Notes: generated by a model from the sequence alone, not told the origin. 25,636 nt of DNA from Chara braunii (GCA_003427395.1 BFEA01000163.1:1517852-1543487), one strand, 5' to 3'; counted from the first letter of the stretch, positions 1 through 9,255 are shown. A program made the numbers and translations.

Positions 1-20
1 TAGATGTGTATAAGAGACAG
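1..20 (+). other. Tn5/Nextera mosaic-end adapter remnant
   Basis: Bases 2-20 read AGATGTGTATAAGAGACAG, the exact 19-bp Tn5 mosaic end used in transposase-based sequencing libraries. The base before it is T, as expected if this is the right half of a mate-pair circularisation junction (two mosaic ends back to back) rather than a Read1 or Read2 adapter, which would put C or G there. It is library sequence and not genome. Confidence 0.95.
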
Positions 21-477
21 CTTGGAGACTATCTGCAGGGGTAGCACTGATTCACTGGAAGGCATATTGATGAGTTGGCAAGATATTGGTGTTGCACTGA
101 TGAGCGCTGGACTCAGGGAATCTTTGAAACACTTTGTATCCATATTTTTGATAATATAAGCTGTGAAACTCGGTTCTCATCTTCTCTACCTATTATCAGA
201 CTACTGTTCGTTGTGTGTGGGAGAACGATGCATGGCATGTACACACTTGCGTGAGATGGTCTCCAGGACCCATGCACTCTCCTGTTCACCTCCTGAATCT
301 CACATCTGGAATATATTTTCTCCTTAATTCTTAATCAATTTGGCATCTCCATTTTGCAGATGATTATGGTAACACCATGCCAACTGGGTGGTAATTGCAA
401 AAGGAATTGCAATTGCAATCACTATGCGATCCATCAGAGTTCCCCATAAATTCCATAATGCACCATCATCTTCAGGT
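21..477. other. Non-coding stretch, probable intron or 5' flank
   Basis: No frame here has convincing coding character. Short minus-strand frames at 324-596 and 434-736 are antisense to the polypyrimidine tract and the start of the long frame and show no family features. Given the acceptor-like sequence that follows, this is most simply an intron, or the upstream flank, of the long coding region. I see no TATA box or repeat I could defend. Confidence 0.4.
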
Positions 478-552
478 TCTTCTTTTTTCGTTTTTCGAAC
501 TTTTTCCTGATCTTTTGTCTGACAATGGATGAGCTTTGCCGGTACTTGGCAG
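478..552 (+). promoter_or_regulatory. Polypyrimidine tract and candidate 3' splice acceptor
   Basis: A T/C-rich tract (about 478-520) is followed by the first AG at 532-533 and a second, CAG, at 550-552. The long open frame has an in-frame TGA at 530-532 and no in-frame ATG until more than 100 codons in, so it most likely begins as an internal exon at one of these AGs and not at a start codon. An ATG at 526 lies in another frame and stops after 24 codons. Confidence 0.5.
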
Positions 553-3500
553 GAGTCGAAACGATCACCCGACAGGAAGTGACGAGAAACCAGCATTGAG
601 ATTGAATGGGGGAAAGCGTGGAAAGGATAATGAACCTGGTCGTGCTACTGCCGTTCTTGCGGCAGTCCAGAGGCAGATTGATGGAGATCCAAACAGTGCA
701 AGAACTGATCCACTTGGGGGTGCTCACGATTCCCAATCTGCTCTGGAAACATCAAGATCAGCTCCAGCTCAAGAATCGCATTCACTTGTCTTGGATGGCG
801 GCGCTAGAAGGACACGAAAAACTTCAAAAGCACGTCCATTTCCAACCTGTCAGAATGCTGCTTCATTCAACGATGATGGTGCTGGCTCAGCAAGAGGGGC
901 GCGAAGTGATCCACATGGCGACCCTCGTCATCGCCCTCTGCTGCATGATGGTCCTCTCGCAGAAATGCCGGAAGGCCCAAGAACAGATCCACGTGGAACA
1001 TCTCAAAAGATTCCATACCCCCTTTCCATGGACCATGATCCTACTGGAACAGTGGAAGGTTCACAAGGAAGTCCACCTGGGACTGTTCTTCCTTCCCCAA
1101 TTGCAGATGCTATCGCGATGGAAATAGTGAACGATTTGCTGACCAGTCTAGCTGGAGATGTTCGATCTTCTCCTTCAGTTGACGATGATTCTGGAGTACC
1201 AAAAGATTCAAGGGAGGATCCACCGCTTGAGACCACTCATGATCCCATTGCATTGCACCATGGTCCAGCTGGAACAGCAGAAGGTCCACAAAGAGATCCA
1301 AGCAGTTCTCTTCATGGTCGACCCTTGCCCGTTGATGGTGAAGTGTCACAAGGTTTCGAAGCAGAACGACCACAAACAGTTCAGAATCCTCCTGCCGATG
1401 ATGATACTGGTAGCACACTACAAGGTCTTATGGATGATGCAGCTGGGGCCACTCATGACTCCATTTCATTGGACGATGTTCCTGCTGGAACAGCAGAAGG
1501 TGCGAAGAGCGATCCACCTGCATTCTTACAAGATTCCCCACCAGGTCCAATTTCGGAACCGGGTCCACTCAGTGGTGTTCACGACTCCCCTTCACTGGCC
1601 CAAGATTCTTTGGTGGTTCCAGAAGGTCCAGAAAGAGACCGACTTGCCCCCTCTGCTAAGCCAGTTCATGCTCAAGACGATAAGGTAGTGCCCTCCGAGG
1701 GGGGAATCTCTGATGCCAAGCCTGCTGGTGTGAAAGGTACGTCGAGAGGCTCAGGGAGGACCTCCAACACCAAGCCTGCTGATGTGAAAGGCACGCCCAG
1801 AGGGTTTCATGCTGGTGTTAGAGTTAGAGTTTACCCTAGTCCCAGACCTCAAGACTCTCCTTCACTGATCCAGGGTTCTTTGGTGGTTCCAGAAGGTTCA
1901 GAAAGAGACTCACGTGCAGCCAGCAATGTTTTGTCTTCACAGAATCCGGAACATGCCCCCTCTGCTAAGCCAGATCATGCTCAAGACGATAAGTTAGTAC
2001 CCTCCGAAAGGGGGATCTCTAATGCTAAGCCTGCTGATATGAAAGTTACGCCGAGAGGCTCAGGCAGGACCTCTGATTCCAAGCCTGCTGATGTGAAAAG
2101 CACAACCACGTCGCCGAGAGGGTTTCATGCGGGTGTTAGGGTGTATCCTAGTCCCAGAGTTCAAACCTCAAGCCCGGCGGCGCTCTACTCTCCAGTAAAA
2201 CTCTTGGAATTAATTTCTGTTGAATCTAGTCAGGGTCAAGGACAGGGGGTTGAGCAGTCTAAATCTGATGTGGCTGGAAAACAGGAAATGACAGAAGATG
2301 GGACAGCAATGTTGTCGCCGAGGGGTCTCAGCACTTCAAGAAGTGAAGCTGGTGCTGGAGAGCAGGAAAAGGCAGTGCCTGGAGGTGAGGTCGGAGAGAG
2401 TGAGAAGGAAAAAAAAACCGACATAGATGTGATGAACGACGATGTGTCAGCCACAGAATTGGATGCTTTGGTGGGAGAGGTCAGTGCCTTAGAATCTGCA
2501 GATGCAGCTGGCGAGGATGATGCTGTGTCAGCTAGAGAATTGGATGTTTTGGTGGAAGAGGTTAGTGCCTTAGACTCTGGAGCGGGAGATGAAGGGAAGG
2601 AAAAGGGTGATGCTGGTATGAAGAATGGTGCATCGGCAGGAGACATCAGGAAGCAAGGAAAGGGGGTTCGTCAAGCACGAGGACCCACCGCCAAAACCAA
2701 GAAGCCAAGGATTGCCAAGAAGAAAGAGGGCCAGGAGGAGAGGGCAGTCGGGATGACAAAAGGTGAGCTGCGAAAGGACACGGTGGAGGGAGTAGAGAAG
2801 GAGGCTACTGAGGGGGCAGGCTATGTCAGCTCCACAGGGTCACCAGTGGGCAGAGCCAAAAAGAGAAGAATGACCAAGCAGAAGAAGGAAGAGTGGGAGA
2901 CACCAAGAATGGCAAAGGATGATGGATCGACTGCAGCAATGGGAGTTGTGCAGGGAATGCCAAAGGTGGTAAAACAAGTTCCAGACGAAGCGGTGAGTGC
3001 TAATCCTAGTGAGCCCCTAACATCGAGAACAAGGACCAAAAAGAAAAAGAAGAAGGAAGGGGAGGAGGGAGCACGGGCCGTCAAGGATGATGGGGCAACA
3101 ACAGAGATGACAGTCGAAGAGATCGCAGAGGAGGTGCAGGAGACGTTAGGAGATCTCGACTCCATGGGAACATCAGTCGGTATTCCAACTAAGAAAAGAC
3201 GGAAGGTAAAGAAGAAAAGCGAAGAGGGAGATGGGGGGAGTACGGCGAGGGACAGTGGATGGGTCACGCAAGCACAAACCGAACGGAACAGGGGGCGTGG
3301 AAAGGAGGTTCATCAAGGAGAAGGCTATGTTGAGTCCAGAGGCACATCAGTTGCAAAGACAAGGAAGAGGAGGAAGTTAAAAAGGGAAGGAGTAAAAGGA
3401 GGAGCTGTGTTGAAGGAAGATGGATGGGCTACGGATGTGACAGCTGAAAGAGGGGGAGAGGAGACTGAGCGCACTAAGGATGGCAATTTCCCAGGTCCTG

Positions 3501-4936
3501 GAGCAAGAGTTTCGAATTCTGCAGGGCCAAAGGTTTCCAAGTTCGCGGGAGGGAAAGGTTTCAACTTCGCGGGGCGGAAAGTTCCCAAAAAGTTTTCAAA
3601 CGTGCGTGCACTAAGGAGGGCGTTGAAGAAACGGGAGCCAACGAAAACGCCGAGAAGTCCAGCCAAGAGCAAAAGGAGTTTTCGAACGGAGGGAGCTGGA
3701 TCTGGACAGGGTGGAAATCAGGGCGCAGAAAGTTTGGCAGGTGAACAGCAACAGCTCCAAACTCGAAGTCGACATGAAGATCGGAATCAAGATCCCAATT
3801 GGGCACAAGAACTGAAGTGGGGAGATGAGGTGTTGTGGAAAGCTGGTGTTCAACTGCAGAAGGATGAATGGGTACCTGAAGACAATCGGGTTAATGAAAT
3901 GAGGTGGGGAGAGGAGCTAGAGTGGAAAGAGAAGGATGGCTGGCATCGTGAAATTCGACAATGGACTTGGGAAATTGAAAAACCAAATGAAAGCCCGCAC
4001 AAGCTAGAAAAGGGGGGGGGGGTGCATGTGCAGGAATTGACCTCGGAAGGCAACATGGGACAGGTGGACATGGGGAACTCAGAGTCAGGAGTACAAGAAG
4101 GTGCAGCAGACGGAAAGAAAGCAGCAGCAAATGGAGAGCCACATGCAAGAAGTGTGAGTGTGAGGAGAACATTCATGAGGAAGCAGTACAGGATCAGGGG
4201 TAGTACCGGGCACAGGGTGTTAATGCTGCGCTCTGTTTATGCACAACCCCTCGTACCACCACCTTACCGAACCGACCACCGAACACAGTACTTGATCAAA
4301 CGACCACTTCTTCACCCAAAGAAAAATGGTGTCGAACATGATGTGATGGTTGGCTTAAAGACAGCACAACATATGGGATGGGGCCGATTTCCGTCAATGC
4401 TTTCAAAGAAGTGGAGGCGAAATGATAAGGGGAAGAAAAGACTGGGGAAGTCTACACGAGTTCAGACGCTGAACATAGAGGACGAAGAGGGCACCTCATC
4501 ATCTCCCCGAAGAAACAGCAATGGAGAAGTGGAAACCAGGGATGTTGAGATCATACACATTGACAGCCAGGTCAATTCCACAGGGATGGGGCAACCAAGT
4601 TCTCATTCCGATGCCGGCTCCTATTCCAATGCCAATGCCAACGTTTCAGAGATTGGTGAAGGAAACTCAAGCTCAGCAGGACGCGTAGAAGATGGAGGAT
4701 CAGAACCACAGTCAGATTCAGAAGCACAAGAAAAAGTCCAGCGTTCTGCTAGTGCTGATGCTGGCGCTGCTGGTGTTAGCGCAACTCGAAGCGCCAACGG
4801 AGCGGTACCAGCACAGATACCCAACGGCATTGACGGAGCTACTACGGACAATAGCAACGGACATTTGTATGTTGCCTACAAACAATATGTCAATGATGCA
4901 CCAAGGACGGTCAGTGACTCTCCCTTCTTTTCTTAG
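536..4936 (+). CDS. Long exon: repeat-rich, probably nuclear protein of unknown function
   Basis: A single frame stays open for 1466 codons, which is very unlikely by chance. It starts just after a stop at a TTG with no early Met, so it is probably an internal exon spliced near 533 or 552. Order of parts: Pro/Asp/Gly-rich repeats of 72-75 residues (about 109-332); a duplicated unit of about 91-104 residues (347-541); two ELDxLVxEVSAL units (634-682); five units of 52-59 residues, each with a Lys/Arg cluster followed by an acidic KDDG stretch (716-982); three FAG/SAG units (989-1030); a Trp-rich segment with repeated W-G-(D/E)-E-(V/L)-x-W (1085-1152); a basic, less repetitive block (about 1204-1312); and a Ser/Asn-rich acidic tail with DVEIIHIDS (1336-1344), which resembles a SUMO-interaction motif. 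Multiple NLS-like clusters suggest the nucleus. I recognise no catalytic domain and no family. A run of 11 G at 4012-4022 lies inside the frame, so an indel there would change the reading. Confidence 0.7.
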   Translation: MPVLGRSRNDHPTGSDEKPALRLNGGKRGKDNEPGRATAVLAAVQRQIDGDPNSARTDPLGGAHDSQSALETSRSAPAQESHSLVLDGGARRTRKTSKARPFPTCQNAASFNDDGAGSARGARSDPHGDPRHRPLLHDGPLAEMPEGPRTDPRGTSQKIPYPLSMDHDPTGTVEGSQGSPPGTVLPSPIADAIAMEIVNDLLTSLAGDVRSSPSVDDDSGVPKDSREDPPLETTHDPIALHHGPAGTAEGPQRDPSSSLHGRPLPVDGEVSQGFEAERPQTVQNPPADDDTGSTLQGLMDDAAGATHDSISLDDVPAGTAEGAKSDPPAFLQDSPPGPISEPGPLSGVHDSPSLAQDSLVVPEGPERDRLAPSAKPVHAQDDKVVPSEGGISDAKPAGVKGTSRGSGRTSNTKPADVKGTPRGFHAGVRVRVYPSPRPQDSPSLIQGSLVVPEGSERDSRAASNVLSSQNPEHAPSAKPDHAQDDKLVPSERGISNAKPADMKVTPRGSGRTSDSKPADVKSTTTSPRGFHAGVRVYPSPRVQTSSPAALYSPVKLLELISVESSQGQGQGVEQSKSDVAGKQEMTEDGTAMLSPRGLSTSRSEAGAGEQEKAVPGGEVGESEKEKKTDIDVMNDDVSATELDALVGEVSALESADAAGEDDAVSARELDVLVEEVSALDSGAGDEGKEKGDAGMKNGASAGDIRKQGKGVRQARGPTAKTKKPRIAKKKEGQEERAVGMTKGELRKDTVEGVEKEATEGAGYVSSTGSPVGRAKKRRMTKQKKEEWETPRMAKDDGSTAAMGVVQGMPKVVKQVPDEAVSANPSEPLTSRTRTKKKKKKEGEEGARAVKDDGATTEMTVEEIAEEVQETLGDLDSMGTSVGIPTKKRRKVKKKSEEGDGGSTARDSGWVTQAQTERNRGRGKEVHQGEGYVESRGTSVAKTRKRRKLKREGVKGGAVLKEDGWATDVTAERGGEETERTKDGNFPGPGARVSNSAGPKVSKFAGGKGFNFAGRKVPKKFSNVRALRRALKKREPTKTPRSPAKSKRSFRTEGAGSGQGGNQGAESLAGEQQQLQTRSRHEDRNQDPNWAQELKWGDEVLWKAGVQLQKDEWVPEDNRVNEMRWGEELEWKEKDGWHREIRQWTWEIEKPNESPHKLEKGGGVHVQELTSEGNMGQVDMGNSESGVQEGAADGKKAAANGEPHARSVSVRRTFMRKQYRIRGSTGHRVLMLRSVYAQPLVPPPYRTDHRTQYLIKRPLLHPKKNGVEHDVMVGLKTAQHMGWGRFPSMLSKKWRRNDKGKKRLGKSTRVQTLNIEDEEGTSSSPRRNSNGEVETRDVEIIHIDSQVNSTGMGQPSSHSDAGSYSNANANVSEIGEGNSSSAGRVEDGGSEPQSDSEAQEKVQRSASADAGAAGVSATRSANGAVPAQIPNGIDGATTDNSNGHLYVAYKQYVNDAPRTVSDSPFFS
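860..1530 (+). repeat. Degenerate 72-75-codon repeats in the long exon
   Basis: The cores PTGTVEG, PAGTAEG and PAGTAEG start at about 1042, 1264 and 1483. The last two are preceded by DDDxG and THDxIxL. An older copy at about 870-990 has DDGAGSARGARSDP and LLHDGPLAEMPEG. Spacing of about 216-225 bp is a multiple of three, so the repeats expanded in frame. Divergence between copies shows they are old. Confidence 0.7.
1574..2158 (+). repeat. In-frame tandem duplication, about 273-bp and 312-bp copies
   Basis: The first copy (about 1574-1846) and second copy (about 1847-2158) share long stretches. Both run from DSPSLxQxSLVVPEG through APSAKPxHAQDDK, GIS(D/N)AKPA and RGSGRTS to GFHAGVRV and YPSPR. 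The second copy has an extra segment around SNVLSSQNPEH, and the first has one added Arg-Val. Both differences keep frame, which supports selection on the protein. Confidence 0.85.
2430..2580 (+). repeat. Two-copy ELDxLVxEVSAL acidic repeat
   Basis: Two units of about 29 codons read DDVSATELDALVGEVSALES and DDAVSARELDVLVEEVSALDS. The hydrophobic residues fall at helix-like spacing, so each could form a short amphipathic helix. This is an inference from residue pattern only. Confidence 0.7.
2670..3480 (+). repeat. Five-copy basic/acidic repeat with NLS-like clusters
   Basis: Basic clusters start near 2698 (KKPRIAKKK), 2858 (KKRRMTKQKK), 3036 (TKKKKKK), 3190 (KKRRKVKKK) and 3358 (TRKRRKLKR), spaced 52-59 codons. 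Most are followed by EE and then a KDDGxxT-type acidic piece. The alternation of basic and acidic blocks is typical of disordered chromatin- or nucleolus-associated proteins, which is an analogy and not an assignment. Confidence 0.75.
4867..4915 (+). promoter_or_regulatory. Two candidate 5' splice donors near the end of the long frame
   Basis: GTATGT at 4867-4872 and GTCAGT at 4910-4915 are donor-like. The second falls exactly between codons (phase 0). No clear AATAAA signal follows the TAG at 4934-4936, so the gene may continue in another exon. cDNA would decide between the in-frame stop and splicing. Confidence 0.3.
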
Positions 4937-5690
4937 TGCACATTTACAGACATTAACGACCAACTAGCATTCCTTCCCTGTGCGAGCTATCGCCCGCACA
5001 GACACGTGTAAAACTTGGTGTGGTTCGCATAGGAAGGAGTCTATTATTGATTGCATGGATAAACAATTGAATGAAAGAGAGTTAAGTCAACTTTCCTTTT
5101 TTCCTTTGTTTATCAAAACATGTCCTCGTGGACCTCACTCCATGTCCCTTTTGGGGAGCATCAGTCCGGTTCCTATCCCATCACCAAGTCAGAATTGTAC
5201 TATAGTACAAAATACACAACCCCTTGATGGTTCTCGGCATTACATCCTGTGTACCCTTGACAGCATCCACTACTTACAAAGGATTGACTGCCAGTCAAGC
5301 CCATAAATTGGATCCAAACCCCTCCCCTTATCAAGGCTAACCCCTTTAAGAAACACACTTGCCAGTACTTGATGTGACCTTTGTGGAAGTTTGTGCTGAT
5401 TTCCACGCCTGCTGAACTTGAAACCGGAAGGGCAAGTCCTTATCGTTGCTCCTTTGTAGAGATTTGGGAAACCTTTCCCTTTTCTCTCCACACTCTTGCT
5501 CTGTCCGTTGTCATTTTGTGTTCTTCCTGCGTTTTTCTCGTTCCCGCCCTAGGCTGAACCAATACTGATGTCTGGTAGTTCAGGTCTACTTGTTGCGAAT
5601 TCACTCTCACCTTCAGCTGTTCTAGATTTTTCTTTCAGTAGCTTGAAAAGTTGAAAACTAATGCCTTGCGCCTTCTGACTGCTATTTTGC
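4937..5690. other. Unassigned intergenic or intronic sequence
   Basis: No convincing gene. Frames of 68-108 codons on both strands lack family signals. The only structure I can point to is a perfect 16-bp palindrome, TTGTACTATAGTACAA, at 5195-5210. The right end merges with the minus-strand LINE fragment. Confidence 0.5.
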
Positions 5691-6590
5691 CACATGTGCG
5701 ACTTCAAATGCTTTTAGTATTTCTCCTGCTTTTTCCGGGCCTTTGTCCATCTTCTGCCTGACTTTTCCCCCTGCTAGCCTCCATTTGCTGCTGAAGTTAA
5801 CTGTCATATCTGTTGCAAATACCAACAGCTGTACTGTTTTGGGCCTTGGGCTGAATTCTGGATGCTTGAGGTGTTGGCTTCGCAAAGAATGGTTAAGTCA
5901 TCTGCAAACAGAGTTTCTGCTGCAAATTCCAACAAGTGTACTGTTTGGGCTAAAGTCTGGGTGCTTGAGGTGTTGGCTTTGCAAAGAATGGTCAAGTCAT
6001 CTGCAAACAGAGAGGTGATGGGTTTCGGATGGATGGGGGGTTCTGGAACTTCTAGTTCTTTCGACATCCGGGTTGGCTCTGATCATTGGCCCTACAATCA
6101 CAAACAAAAGTGGTGCTATTGGTTGCCCAGCCTAACTGACCTTCAAGGGGAAAAGGGATGGCAATGTGACCTTTGAGCACCATATTTGTAGTGGCTGTTC
6201 TACGGAGGATGCTGACCCAGTTTCTGAAGGAAGGCCCGGAATTCATTTTATATAGAGAATTCCTTAAAATCCGAATCAACATGGTTGTAAGCCTTTTCAA
6301 AATCAATAAAGAGGACAACTGCATCAGTCCTCCTTTGTCTGGCATATATAATCGTTTCATTTACCAGTTTTATGCTATCTTGAATATTCCACTGGGGCAT
6401 GAACTCCGACTGGACGGGATGAATGAGCAACAAGTCACCGACAACATATGTGGAAGAAGCCTGTTTGTCAAGGCCTTGGCCACCATTCTATACAGAAGTG
6501 GCAGCATGGTGATAGGGAGAGAGAGACAGGTTTCTTCCACATGCATCAAGGCCTTTGCTGTCAATTTGAAAACTGCTGACACTTTTTTTT
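5690..6590 (-). pseudogene. LINE copy A: reverse transcriptase fragment
   Basis: Read on the minus strand, this is the middle of an L1-like ORF2 in several frames. In order: SLPITMLPLLYRMVAKALTN (RT fingers; matches YRPITLLPVPYKLVSKALTN of copy G), QSEFMPQWNIQDSIKLVNET, VLFIDFEKAYNHVD (motif A), the ATTNMVLKGH segment, and FADDLTIL (motif C, catalytic Asp pair) near 5990-6010. It then runs on through ADMTVNFSSK-like sequence to about 5690. Reading-frame breaks include a 2-nt deletion just after motif A that is shared with copy E. The motif C part is duplicated in tandem. There is no EN domain and no 3' end, so it is a dead internal fragment. Confidence 0.85.
5815..6030 (-). repeat. 107-bp tandem duplication inside LINE copy A
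   Basis: The block starting GCAAAT at 5815 recurs at 5922. Both copies carry the CTTGAGGTGTTGGCTT and GTCATCTGCAAACAGAG segments. On the coding strand this duplicates the FADDLTIL motif and following residues, so the fragment has two copies of RT motif C. Confidence 0.9.
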
Positions 6591-6599
6591 GTTTTGTTT

Positions 6600-6950
6600 A
6601 ACAAAGATGATCCATTTCACTACAAGCTTGACAATTGAGGCCGAGGACCTCACAACTCAAACCGGAGTTATCCTGGCAGCATTAGCCAGTTTCCCTTACA
6701 ATGGGACCTATTCCACCTGTTCCCTAGGGTTTAAAACCTGGTGCTTTAAAGCACAGTCTGCTGAACTATCCCCTACCTTCCCTTCTTACTTTATCCCTAC
6801 TCTCTATCTCCACGCCCCCTGTCCTATCCTACCATTATTCCTGTTTTTGCACCCATTTTGACCCTTCTTACCTTCTTCCTTCCGAGTTCAGTAGTCCTCC
6901 TACACTCCTAAACACTATCTTAACCTGCTTCTACTGTTTAGAATTCTACC
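6600..6950. other. Unassigned pyrimidine-rich stretch
   Basis: The stretch lies between the two minus-strand LINE fragments and is T/C-rich from about 6750, which is purine-rich on the LINE strand. It could be the 3'UTR of copy B. No poly(T) remains at its left end to mark a tail, so this is only a suggestion. Confidence 0.35.
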
Positions 6951-6952
6951 CC

Positions 6953-7521
6953 TCATACCTCCTTTCTCCTCCTTTTAGAGTAACGCCCGCATTGGCTCCA
7001 AAGTGCTCTCTTCTTACCTAATCTTATTGTTGGTTCTGGATAGAGCATTGAAAGACCAACCCATGTCCTTCCGCTGTCGCTACTTTTCCTTTCACGAGTA
7101 CGGTTTCCTGGAACTGGAAGGAGTTGTGCTTGCTTACGGATCCGGTGCCATTGCGCTCTGATGTCCATCTCCAGGAGGTTGTTGAAGGTTTCTTGTGCCT
7201 CTCTTCTGTGCGTTGATCCCCTTGCTATCGTCCGCTGAGACTGGACCTTAACAACATCACTCCTTTCCCCCCCGTAAAGGAAATGTCTGCTATTTGTCAC
7301 CAGAACTTGGCCTCCGCCCAGATGACGGCGGCCCGCGGACAGTTTAGCAAACAGTGGGCCATTGTCTCTGCTGGTCCCTCAGCACACTGAACGCAAAGCT
7401 GATCAGATGGGTCCCTGTGGTGCTGGCTGCGGTGCTCATACTGCCAAGCATTCACTGGCAGGGCAACATGGAAGATCAGCCATTGCATGAGTGGGAAACG
7501 ACAAAAGGAGAGACAGGGCAA
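6953..7521 (-). pseudogene. LINE copy B: C-terminal zf-RVT fragment of ORF2
   Basis: On the minus strand, residues coded at 7521-7297 read MQWLIFHVALPVNAW, then CVQCAEGPAETMAHCLLNC, then AVIWAEAKFW. This has the CX2C...HCX3C arrangement and the following hydrophobic Trp segment of the LINE zf-RVT finger (copy G has CSYC and HCLLAC at the same place). A second frame at 7300-6953 continues the poorly conserved tail. It is shifted relative to the finger and has no EN or RT. On the minus strand it lies 5' of copy A's RT although the finger belongs at the C-terminus, so A and B are separate insertions or rearranged pieces. Confidence 0.8.
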
Positions 7522-7524
7522 TGA

Positions 7525-7762
7525 GGGGCGACGGTGAGATTACATAGCAAGGACAATAGGGAGTAGCTAATCGTAACTTGATGAGTGCTTCAGTAGTAGA
7601 GAACAATGAATACAAGTTTGAGGTAACTCGAAATAAAAACAGATATCCAAATCCAACCTGAGCATAGCAGGGTGACGAGCGACAATATCGAAAGAAGGCA
7701 ACAGGGCGAAAGCAGCAGCGGATTGTGCAAGCAGGGAGAGCATCATGTCAGAGACCTAAACA
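7525..7762. other. Unassigned sequence, possible 5' end of LINE copy C
   Basis: There is no frame of interest. It sits immediately before the first ORF1-like frame of copy C and may be its 5'UTR. I could not find a target-site duplication to fix the boundary. Confidence 0.3.
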
Positions 7763-9142
7763 ATGGTGGCCCGAAAGGGCATTGTTGAGGAAGATAAGCA
7801 GGCCTATGTGCAGGACAGCGCTAGCGGCTCACAGCAAGAGGCAACACAGCCCCGTCCCACAAAAGAAAAGCATACTCAAGGGAGCGGGCTTAGGAAAGCT
7901 CTAAGGACCAAGGGAGCAAGAAAGTCCAATTGGTGGAATTTAGCAGTCAGCAGTATGGAGCAGAGCGACCAGAAGGACCAATCCCAGCGATTGGACACAG
8001 AGCAGGTAGTCTCAGAGACATCCAAACAATCAGGGCAGGCGATGGAGATAACTCGGCAGCCCCTGACGGAGCACACCACACCGCAAACGAGGGAAAAGAG
8101 ACTGAAGGGGAAGGAATGGCAGGAGAGAGCATAGGGAATGAGAAGCAGGCATCAGACCGGCCCAAAGAGGAAGGGAAAGAGGAGGAAGAGGAGGAAGAGT
8201 GGGATGCAGAGGACAGCGAGGAGGAGGAAGAAAGAGAGCCAGACACACTAGAGAAGTGGGTTTTGGTGCGTCCACGACCTGGAATGGGTAAGGCACGTAG
8301 AGTGCGAAATCTGCATGGCACACCACAAACACCTACGCAATTTAAAACAAACGACGGCAGCTGTGGAAGACATACCGTCAACAAATCGCTTTGAAACCTG
8401 AAGAAAGAACAGGAAATCAATGAGTTCTATGCAACACAACATGGCTGCGCAGCTGCAGAACGACAACGTGCTCGTCCAGAATGAAGGTTACACCAAGCAG
8501 TTTAAATGGCCCAAGACCTACCAATTTCAGGGCATGAAACGCTCGGACCTGAAGCACAACGCACAACAGGAAGCAGCTCAAGCAAGCAGCGAAGGACAAA
8601 GTGGAGTGTCTACCACAGGGGATGAAGGGGAGGAGGAGCAGATGGATGATGCCTGGAGGCAAGCAGCGATCCTGGAAGCAAAGATTTCTCAAGGAACAGA
8701 ATGGAGACCTGGCAGATGGAACAAACGATGGTATGCTCCTCACAGGGAGATTGAAGCAGCGGCTACACTACACGCAAGGGGCAGCCCCAATCGCAGAGTC
8801 ATCCTCCCATATCGCTGGAATGAGGACAACGCAGACTGGGAAGTAGCAATCTACCGATGTTGCAGACGCTAGCTTGTGCACAGGCGAGGCCGTGCAGTCA
8901 TTGATTGCAGAAGAATTACCCACTCGGGCCTACGTGGTTGGAGACATGAAGAAAGAAAAGGAGTGGCAAAGTTAGCCAAGGAACTCGTTTGGATGCCCTG
9001 GCAGGTATTGGAAACAATTCCATATGGCCTGCTAGGGGGAGTGGAAGCAGCGGAATGGGTGGCAAGGTGTGCGGCCATAGTAGTGAGAATCCATGCATTC
9101 AGCGGGAAGCGATTACATCGAGACAAATCTGGCACTGGGTGA
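7763..9142 (+). pseudogene. ORF1-like region of LINE copy C, broken
   Basis: Three overlapping frames: 7763-8134 (123 codons), 7930-8394 (154 codons, with a Glu-rich run at about 8167-8240), and 8420-8872 continuing after one TAG to 9142. The last part contains WRPGRWNKRWYAPHREIE and is rich in charged residues. Position upstream of EN makes this ORF1, the RNA-binding chaperone of LINEs. I do not see a clear CCHC knuckle or RRM, so the assignment rests on position and composition. Frame changes and the stop mark it as non-functional. Confidence 0.5.
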
Positions 9143-9172
9143 GATTACATCGAGACAAATCTGGCACTGGAT
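9113..9172 (+). repeat. 32-bp tandem duplication
   Basis: GATTACATCGAGACAAATCT plus GGCACTGG occurs at 9111 and again at 9143, with no mismatch over 28 bp. It lies at the end of the ORF1-like region of copy C. Confidence 0.9.
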
Positions 9173-9255
9173 GCAACAAGAATCGACCTGGCTCTGGCGG
9201 TATCCTGAATCTCCTTACCCAGCAAGGATAGGGGATAACATGTTAACCCACGCTA

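Noticed and set aside
606-1688. Overlapping 173- and 176-codon plus-strand frames within the long exon region
   Set aside because: They are in the third frame under the repeat-rich 1466-codon frame. The in-frame indel pattern of the repeats supports the long frame, so these are shadows.
2236-4176. Several minus-strand frames of 80-150 codons opposite the long exon (Ser/Pro/Phe-rich)
   Set aside because: Their composition is simply the complement of Lys/Glu/Gly-rich coding DNA. No start context or domain was seen.
5200-5491. Minus-strand 68- and 73-codon frames as small genes
   Set aside because: Two overlapping frames with no homology signal, no conserved start and low-information composition.
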